Source of the DNA: JABDIP01 sp965250245
GTDB taxonomy: Bacteria > Pseudomonadota > Alphaproteobacteria > DSM-16000 > Inquilinaceae
DNA: 64,000 nt
Assembly (NCBI GenBank): GCA_965250245.1
Contig: OZ252296.1
Span: 3,100,001-3,164,000 of the forward strand
Reading direction: 5' to 3'
Shown: one piece after another, positions 58,789-64,000 of the stretch
Numbering within the stretch: position 1 is the first letter of the stretch
Layout: every line of letters starts with the position of its first letter
Translations under genes and position numbers: made by a program
The notes under the pieces: generated by a model
What the model saw: only the letters and a program-made list of their open reading frames with translations
Told to the model about the DNA's origin: nothing
Database searches by the model: none

Positions 58789-59925
58789 CTATTGCGACGG
58801 GCGGGCGGCGGCGCCGAGCGGCAGGAGCTGCCAGTAGCGCGACCCGCCGGCCCAGACCGGGTGCAGCCAGTCGCGTTCGGCCGGCGGCGCATCGTTGTGG
58901 ATCATGTCGAACAGGTCGGTGATCACCGACCGGCTGTCGCCATAATAGGAATGGCCGAGGAAGTCGGTCTCCACCAGCGAGGCATCGATGGTGTCGATGC
59001 CGTCGACCACCAGCAGGTCTTCGCCGGATTCCCCGGCCCGGGGATAGCCGTGCACCCGACGCGAGGCGGTCAGGGCGGCATCGCCGGACGAGGCGTAGAG
59101 CGTCGTGCGGCCGGCCAGCCCGGCGATCTGCGGCGCCGATTGCAGGAAATGCCCGGCATCGATGTCCGGCGCCGCCAGCACCACCTGGTCGAGCCGCGCC
59201 GCCCCGTCCGGCAGCGCATCCCAGTCGAAGTCGCGCAGGGCGGCGACGAGGGCGCGGTTGCCCATGCTGTGCGCCACCACATGGACGTCCTCGGCGCCGC
59301 TTTCCGTCAGCACCATGGCGAGGAACCGGCGCAGATGCTCCGCCGTCCACGCGACATTGGCCTCGTCGACGGTGTAGCGCACCGGATCGCCCTCCGACGG
59401 CCAGCTGTAGAGCATCGCGGTTCCGGGAAAATGCAGATCGTAGGTGAGCTGTGCTGTGCGCCGGAGCGCGTCGTCGAAGCGGACGTTGTAGCCGTGGATG
59501 AACACCAGCACCGCCCGCTCCGGGGCGCCGCGCAGCGAGCTCCGCAGATCGGTGAGGAAGGCCTCCCGGTCCAGCGCCGTGGCGCCGAGGATGACCACAT
59601 GGCGCTCCGGGTCCTCGGAGAACTCCAGCCGCCACCAGGCCGGCCGCTCGACGGCGCCGGGCGTATGGTCGACGGGAATGCTGACATCGGCAACACCGAA
59701 GGCGATGGTCCCATTACCGCGCAGACCGCTGAAGGCAACGTGTCCGGGGCGAGACGGCTCCGGCGCCCGGTCGGTCGCGAAGTGGACCGGCACGACGGCA
59801 TGGGTGACGTCCGGCGCCGACGGTTCCGGCGGGCCGACGGTGCAGCCGGCAACCAGCGTCGCCGCCAGAAGCCAGACCGCCCTGCCCTTCGTCACAAACC
59901 GCGCCATGCCGGTCGCCAGGTGCAT
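58789..59925 (-). CDS. Lipoprotein alpha/beta hydrolase (DUF900)
   Basis: This 378-residue protein has a lipoprotein signal (AVWLLAATLVAGC) and a DUF900-type alpha/beta hydrolase domain: VHFATDRAPEPS, VLVFIHGYNVRFDDALRRTAQL (oxyanion region), AMLYSWPSEGD and the nucleophile elbow VVAHSMGNRALV. A His-containing LLVVDGIDTID...GHSYYGDS end supplies the probable Asp and His. It is an envelope esterase or lipase of unknown substrate. Confidence 0.88.
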   Translation of the reverse strand: MHLATGMARFVTKGRAVWLLAATLVAGCTVGPPEPSAPDVTHAVVPVHFATDRAPEPSRPGHVAFSGLRGNGTIAFGVADVSIPVDHTPGAVERPAWWRLEFSEDPERHVVILGATALDREAFLTDLRSSLRGAPERAVLVFIHGYNVRFDDALRRTAQLTYDLHFPGTAMLYSWPSEGDPVRYTVDEANVAWTAEHLRRFLAMVLTESGAEDVHVVAHSMGNRALVAALRDFDWDALPDGAARLDQVVLAAPDIDAGHFLQSAPQIAGLAGRTTLYASSGDAALTASRRVHGYPRAGESGEDLLVVDGIDTIDASLVETDFLGHSYYGDSRSVITDLFDMIHNDAPPAERDWLHPVWAGGSRYWQLLPLGAAARPSQ

Positions 59926-60010
59926 CGTGCCGTCCCGTTCGGTGGAGGCTCCACTGTCACGGGCAATTCTGACGATTCCAGGGTCGGCGTGGCGAATTCG
60001 GCCGGCGCGG

Positions 60011-60988
60011 CTAGAAATGCTGCCACGCCTGCGGAAGCGACACCGGCCGGCCGTCGCTCCCCACCGAGGCGACGGTCTTGCCCTCGACGATGGCTCCGAT
60101 CTCGGTCAACGGGCAGTCGAGGTCGTCGGCGATGCGCAGCAGCGTGTCCCTTGCCGTGGCCGGTGCGGTGAAGACCAGCTCGTAATCGTCCCCGCCGGCG
60201 ACCGCCTCGGCTTCCAGCGCCGGATCCAGCGCGATGGCGGCGCGCGCCGCATCCGACAGCGGCACCGTGTCGACCGACACCGTGGCCCCGACGCCGGACG
60301 CCCTGCAGATATGGCCGAGATCGCCGATCAGGCCATCGGACACATCCGCCGCCGCCGTCGCCTGGCCGCGGAGCGCCTGGCCCAGCTCGGTTCTCGGCGT
60401 CGGGAGATGGTACCGGCCGGCGAGATGCCGGCGGTCGCCCTCGGCCAGCCCGTCGAGCTGGCCGCGCGCGGCGCGCAGGCCGAGGACGCCGTCGCCGATG
60501 ACGCCGCTGACCCAGACCCGGTCGCCGACCCGGGCGCCGGATCGGGAAATGGCCTGCCCGTCCGGGACCGTGCCGATGGCGGTGATGGAGATCGTGGTCG
60601 GACCGGGCGTGGAGACCGAGTCGCCGCCGGCGAGATGGACGCCGAAGCGGTCCTGGTCCTGCCGCAGGCCGTCGGCGAAACCGGCCAGCCAGTCGTCGCC
60701 GATGGTCTTGGGCAGCGCGGTGGTCAGCAGGTAGGCGAGCGGCCGGGCGCCCATGCCGGCGAGGTCGGAGAGGTTGACGCGCAGCGCCTTGCGGGCCAGA
60801 CGGGCCGGGTCCTCGCCCGGAAGGTAGTGCACCCCCTCGACCATTGCGTCGGTGGTGACCACCAGGGTCTCGCCGGACGGGGCCGACACCAGGGCGGCAT
60901 CATCCAGGAGCTCGAGCGCGCCCTGAAAATCCTTCGCCAAAGGTTTGAAATGGCGATCGATTCGATCGAATTCGCCGATCCCGGCCAT
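60011..60988 (-). CDS. thiL: Thiamine-monophosphate kinase
   Basis: ATG 60988 lies 4 nt after the nusB stop. The 325-residue AIR-synthase-like protein has IGEFDRIDRHFKPL, DDAALV, VVTTDAMVEGVHYLP, LRVNLSDLAGMGARPLAYLLTTALP, GGDSVSTPGP and the C-terminal AVAGGDDYELVFTAP. ThiL phosphorylates TMP to thiamine diphosphate. It is the last gene of the rib-nusB-thiL run, standard in proteobacteria. Confidence 0.95.
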   Translation of the reverse strand: MAGIGEFDRIDRHFKPLAKDFQGALELLDDAALVSAPSGETLVVTTDAMVEGVHYLPGEDPARLARKALRVNLSDLAGMGARPLAYLLTTALPKTIGDDWLAGFADGLRQDQDRFGVHLAGGDSVSTPGPTTISITAIGTVPDGQAISRSGARVGDRVWVSGVIGDGVLGLRAARGQLDGLAEGDRRHLAGRYHLPTPRTELGQALRGQATAAADVSDGLIGDLGHICRASGVGATVSVDTVPLSDAARAAIALDPALEAEAVAGGDDYELVFTAPATARDTLLRIADDLDCPLTEIGAIVEGKTVASVGSDGRPVSLPQAWQHF

Positions 60989-60992
60989 GGGA

Positions 60993-61490
60993 TCAGGCGC
61001 CGTCGGGGCCGGCCGCCACCGCCATCTCGTCGGGCCGCAGGCCGCGCGCCAGGCGGTCCAGCACGGCGTTGACCAGGGCGGGCTCCTTGCCACCGAAGAA
61101 GTCATGCGCCAGGGCGACGTATTCCGCCACGACGATGCGGGCATCGACCGCCGGGTTGGCCAGCAGCTCCCAGGCCCCGGCCCGCAGGATCGCCGACAGC
61201 AGTCGCTCCAGCCGATCCAGCGACCAGCTCTCGTCCAGGGCGCCGGAGACCATCTCCTGGACCGCCTGCTCGCGCTCCTTCACACCCCGCACGATGCTGG
61301 CGAACAGGTCGGGATCGGGCGGGACGAGCGGCTCGCCGTCAATCTCGGTGTCGAAGCGATGCTGGACGAACTCGCCGATCACCGTCTCGACGGGGACGCC
61401 GGTCGAAGCGATCTGGTAGAGCGCCTGGACCGCGGCCAGCCGGGCGGAGCTGCGCCGCGCCTTGGCGGAAGGCTTTCGGGGGGCGGTCAT
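60993..61490 (-). CDS. nusB: Transcription antitermination factor NusB
   Basis: This 165-residue all-helical protein has ARLAAVQALYQIASTGVPVE, FASIVRGVKEREQAVQEMV, WSLDRLERLLSAILRAGAWELL and VAEYVALAHDFFGGKEPALVNAVLDRLAR, all NusB signatures. It binds boxA RNA with NusE in rRNA antitermination. Its ATG overlaps the ribH stop by one base (TGATG), showing coupling. Confidence 0.96.
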   Translation of the reverse strand: MTAPRKPSAKARRSSARLAAVQALYQIASTGVPVETVIGEFVQHRFDTEIDGEPLVPPDPDLFASIVRGVKEREQAVQEMVSGALDESWSLDRLERLLSAILRAGAWELLANPAVDARIVVAEYVALAHDFFGGKEPALVNAVLDRLARGLRPDEMAVAAGPDGA

Positions 61491-61936
61491 CAGCCTGCAG
61501 CCGGGAACCGGCGCTTCAGGGCGATCATGGCCAGGCAGGCTTCGGCGGCGTCGGCGCCCTTGTTCTTGCGGTCGACCTTGGCCCGCTCCCAGGCCTGCTC
61601 GCCGGTCTCGCAGGTCAGGATGCCGTAGCCGATGGCCAGGCCGTCGCGGATCGCGAGGTCCTGCAGGCCGCGGGCGCTTTCGCCGCAGACATAGTCGTAA
61701 TGGCTGGTCTCGCCGCGAATGACGCAGCCGAGCGCGATGTAGCCGTCATAGCCGCCCTCGGGCGACCGCGCCGCAAGCGCGATGGCGGCCGGGATCTCGA
61801 AGGCGCCGGGCACGCTGATGCGGTCATGGGCGGCGCCGGCCGCGTCCAGCGCGGCGATGGTGCCACGGGCCAGCTCGTCGGCGATCTCCTCGTAGAAGCG
61901 CGCTTCGACGATGAGGATGCGGGGCGTGTCGGCCAT
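61490..61936 (-). CDS. ribH: 6,7-dimethyl-8-ribityllumazine synthase
   Basis: ATG 61936 gives the expected 148 residues; the upstream frame is shadow of ribB. The motifs are ILIVEARFYEEIADELARG, SVPGAFEIPAAIALAA and LGCVIRGETSHYDYVCGESARGL, with the catalytic His in TSHYDY. The enzyme joins the pyrimidine amine to dihydroxybutanone phosphate. It ends overlapping nusB and starts 4 nt after the ribB stop. Confidence 0.96.
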   Translation of the reverse strand: MADTPRILIVEARFYEEIADELARGTIAALDAAGAAHDRISVPGAFEIPAAIALAARSPEGGYDGYIALGCVIRGETSHYDYVCGESARGLQDLAIRDGLAIGYGILTCETGEQAWERAKVDRKNKGADAAEACLAMIALKRRFPAAG

Positions 61937-61940
61937 GGAG

Positions 61941-63215
61941 CTATTTTCCGCCCTTGCCCGGCTTGGCGATCGGCCGCTGCTCGACAATGGTCAGGCCGTA
62001 GCCTTCCAGGCCGACGACCGTCTTCTGGGTATTGGACAGCAGCACCATGTCGCGCACGCCGAGGTCGAGCAGGATCTGGGCGCCGACGCCGTAGTCGCGG
62101 AGCTCCTTGCCCGGCTCCTTGGGCGGCTCGTCGCCGGCCGGTTCGGTGGCGCCGATGCGCGCCTTCAGACGCGCCGTCAGACTGTCCGGGCGCGGCTCGC
62201 GGATCAGCACCACGACGCCCCTGCCCTCCTCGCCGATCATCTGCATGGCGCCGGCCAGCTCGCCGGCCCGGCCGAGGGTGTCGTCGCCGAGCACATCTTC
62301 CAGAACGTTCAGCGCATGCATGCGCACGCAGACCGGATCGCCGCCGGAAACGTCGCCCTTTATCAAGGCCACATGTTCGGCATAGCTGACGGTGTTGATG
62401 TAGACGCGCAAGCGCCAGTCGCCGCCGTGGCGGCTGTGGAACTCGGTCTCCACGCCGCGCTCGACGATCGTCTCGGTGCGCCGGCGATAGGCGATCAGAT
62501 CGGCGATGGTGCCGATCTTCAAACCGTGGAACTGGGCGAACTTCACCAGATCCGGCAGCCGCGCCATGCTGCCGTCGTCGTTCATGATCTCGCAGATGGC
62601 GCCGGACGGGTTCAGCCCGGCCATGCGGGCGATGTCGACCGCCGCCTCGGTATGGCCTGCGCGGACCAGCACGCCGCCGTCGCGGGCCTGCAGCGGGAAG
62701 ACATGGCCCGGCGTGGCGAGGTCGTTGCGGCCGCACTCCGGATCGACGGCCACCGCGATGGTGCGAGCGCGGTCGGCGGCGGAGATGCCGGTGGTCACCC
62801 CTTCCCGCGCCTCGATCGACAGGGTGAAGGCGGTCTGGTGCCGGGAGGCGTGGGTGCGGTTCATCAGCGGCAGGCCGAGCTGCTCGATGCGCTCGCCCTC
62901 CAGGGCCAGGCAGATCAGCCCACGGCCGTATTTGGCCATGAAGTTGACCGCCTCGGCGGTGGCCATCTCGGCGGGGATCACCAGGTCGCCTTCGTTCTCC
63001 CGGTCCTCGTCGTCGACCAGGATGAACATGCGACCCTGGCGGGCCTCCTCGATGATCTCCTCGATCGGCGAGAGGACGCCCTGGTCCTCGTCGCTCAGCC
63101 GGCTGTCGGAGCCGGGGGCGCCGCGCTCGCCGTCAGCCGCGCCACGTAGCGCGCCAGCATGTCGGCTTCGAAGTTCACGCGGTGACCCGCTTTTAAGAGG
63201 TGGAATGTCGTGCAT
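61941..63215 (-). CDS. ribB: 3,4-dihydroxy-2-butanone 4-phosphate synthase with degenerate GTP cyclohydrolase II domain
   Basis: The DHBP synthase half has LVDDEDRENEGDLVIPAE (metal Glu/Asp), ASRHQTAFTLSIEA and ATPGHVFPLQARDGGVLVRAGHTEAAVD and is intact. The second half keeps LRDYGVGAQILLDLGVRDMVLLSN, but where functional RibA has SxRCDCG it reads DDTLGRAGEL, and the QEGRGIGL region reads REPRPDSL. The zinc Cys residues and catalytic segment are gone, so this is RibBX-like and GTP cyclohydrolase II must be encoded elsewhere. The start is uncertain: the first usable ATG (63215) lies 121 nt inside ribE and no start codon follows before the conserved domain. Confidence 0.9.
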   Translation of the reverse strand: MHDIPPLKSGSPRELRSRHAGALRGAADGERGAPGSDSRLSDEDQGVLSPIEEIIEEARQGRMFILVDDEDRENEGDLVIPAEMATAEAVNFMAKYGRGLICLALEGERIEQLGLPLMNRTHASRHQTAFTLSIEAREGVTTGISAADRARTIAVAVDPECGRNDLATPGHVFPLQARDGGVLVRAGHTEAAVDIARMAGLNPSGAICEIMNDDGSMARLPDLVKFAQFHGLKIGTIADLIAYRRRTETIVERGVETEFHSRHGGDWRLRVYINTVSYAEHVALIKGDVSGGDPVCVRMHALNVLEDVLGDDTLGRAGELAGAMQMIGEEGRGVVVLIREPRPDSLTARLKARIGATEPAGDEPPKEPGKELRDYGVGAQILLDLGVRDMVLLSNTQKTVVGLEGYGLTIVEQRPIAKPGKGGK

Positions 63216-63721
63216 TGCCGTGTGTGCGGAATGATGTTGACGCCAAAATGGGTGTTGCCGTCGGCGATGTCCATCACCTCGTTCACGGTCAGCGAAACAC
63301 CGTCCAGGGCGACCGAGCCCTTGGACGCGACAAACCGGCCCAGCGCGGCCGGCACGGAGAAGAAAAAGCGCAGGCTGTCGCCCTCCGGGCGGCAGTCGAC
63401 GACGGTGGCCAGCCCGTCCACATGGCCATAGACCAGATGGCCGCCGATCTCCTCGCCCAGCCGCATGGAGCGCTCCAGATTGACCCGTGTGCCGACCTCC
63501 CACTCGCCCATGGTCGTCTTGGACAGGGTCTCGGCGGAGGCCGAGACACCGTAGCGGCCCGGCTCCTTATCGGTCACGGTGAGGCAAATGCCGCTATGGG
63601 CGATCGAGGCACCGATCTCGATCGACGCCGTGTCGTAAGCGGTCTCGATCACCAGGCGGGTGTCGCCATTCTGCTCCATGGCGGCGACCCGGCCGATATC
63701 GGTGATGATCCCGGAGAACAT
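63095..63721 (-). CDS. ribE: Riboflavin synthase alpha chain
   Basis: This 208-residue protein has the two-fold lumazine-binding repeat: MFSGIITDIGRVAAME and HSGICLTVTDK, then NLERSMRLGEEIGGHLVYGHVDGLA and LDGVSLTVNEV, with FGVNIIPHT at the end. It dismutates two lumazines to riboflavin. Its 3' part overlaps the only ATG available to ribB. No FMN riboswitch is visible in the 83 nt before the start. Confidence 0.96.
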   Translation of the reverse strand: MFSGIITDIGRVAAMEQNGDTRLVIETAYDTASIEIGASIAHSGICLTVTDKEPGRYGVSASAETLSKTTMGEWEVGTRVNLERSMRLGEEIGGHLVYGHVDGLATVVDCRPEGDSLRFFFSVPAALGRFVASKGSVALDGVSLTVNEVMDIADGNTHFGVNIIPHTRQCTTFHLLKAGHRVNFEADMLARYVARLTASAAPPAPTAG

Positions 63722-63804
63722 GGCCCCTCCCGTTGATGCCTACCTGCAAGCGGCTGGTGTGCCCGATCGGCCGCCGACCCGTCAATCGCCGTCTGCGACG
63801 CGGC

Positions 63805-64000
63805 TCAGCAGGGCCGAAGGACGGGTTTGTACATCGGCCGGGCCCGCAGCACGATGCCGTCGCTGGTGCTGCCGGCGATCATCGGCATGGCCCGGTAGCC
63901 GCAGCGCTCGTAGAACGCAACGGCGGTCAGGGTGGCAATGAGGAAGAAGGAGGCGGCGCCCGCCGCGACCGCCTCGTCCTCGACGACCGCCATCAGCCGA
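63805..64000 (-). CDS. GNAT acetyltransferase, C-terminal part only
   Basis: The frame is open to the right edge; in-frame codons before the apparent ATG read RLM, and RLMAVVEDEAVAAGA matches the acetyl-CoA-binding helix of GNAT enzymes. LTAVAFYERCGYRAM follows, the typical end of the fold. The N-terminal half lies outside the window, so substrate and length are unknown. Confidence 0.7.
   Translation of the reverse strand, partial: RLMAVVEDEAVAAGAASFFLIATLTAVAFYERCGYRAMPMIAGSTSDGIVLRARPMYKPVLRPC

Noticed and set aside
63722..63804. FMN riboswitch upstream of ribE
   Set aside because: The 83-nt gap is too short and lacks the conserved AGGATAT/GAAAG elements.

Overview
The window is chromosomal DNA from a high-GC Gram-negative bacterium. 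It is most likely an alphaproteobacterium, probably Rhodospirillales-like. The basis is housekeeping blocks with an alphaproteobacterial order (aminotransferase-hom-glpX, rplM-rpsI, ihfA-fabH-plsX-rpmF-yceD-cytochrome bc1 chaperone-bamE, ribE-ribB-ribH-nusB-thiL), a class I PHA synthase, a K+-independent H+-pyrophosphatase and codons ending in G or C. Species cannot be read from the sequence. Both window edges cut genes.

Layout. 1-4350: CodA-like amidohydrolase plus FAD-linked oxidase, two tandem flavodoxin-fold oxidoreductases and a SMI1/KNR4 protein. 4400-6760: two related YbaY-type secreted proteins, a DUF1294 protein, a 22-bp copy of the 3' end of tRNA-Glu, a 38-bp-arm palindrome and the intact tRNA-Glu. 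6800-17400: recJ; a signalling module (histidine kinase, small secreted protein, two response regulators); glpX, hom and an aminotransferase; an OmpA-like lipoprotein. 17600-22360: phaC, GNAT, an unknown beta-propeller-like protein, gamma carbonic anhydrase, argC. 22440-24900: a compound palindrome, a LuxR-type regulator and a Tat-exported multicopper oxidase. 25000-31900: rpsI-rplM, NAT, thioesterase, enoyl-CoA hydratase, CoA-binding protein, metY, a permuted-papain-like protein and an HDAC-family protein.

32000-36100 is the most unusual part. A 726-residue protein with an internally duplicated, cysteine-patterned domain is followed by a 113-residue protein. The last 46 residues of that small protein contain 13 Trp, 7 His, 6 Cys and 6 Pro. 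A convergent gene encodes a redoxin-like domain without its peroxidatic Cys, fused to a 2OG-Fe(II) oxygenase. I do not recognise this as a described system. It could be a RiPP-like or metal-binding peptide locus, and that is inference only.

36100-42100: MFS transporter, cutA, a bPH-type membrane protein, RraA-like protein, a lone Flp-type pilin, small hypothetical genes, a DOMON protein behind a MarR-like palindrome, and tRNA-Pro. 42200-47300: merR, ihfA, fabH, plsX, rpmF, yceD, bc1 chaperone, bamE. 47300-54230: three tandem paralogues of a membrane protein fused to a spermidine-synthase-like domain; the second and third are almost identical over their N-terminal 300 residues and diverge afterwards. 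54570-64000: hppA, MFS, fliL, a DUF900 hydrolase lipoprotein, thiL, nusB, ribH, ribB (with a degenerate GTP cyclohydrolase II domain), ribE and a partial GNAT.

Intergenic palindromes are frequent and fall into several families: CCCTCACC/CCCTCTCCC, CACAGAGACACAGAG, CACCAAGACACCAAG, GTCATTCCCGCGAAGGCGGG, CGTCGTCCCCGGGCTTGACC and GACAGTWTA. Several are nested inside one another. Two of the usual housekeeping blocks (glpX/recJ and rplM-rpsI/argC) appear to be split by inserted accessory genes that lie beside such palindromes.
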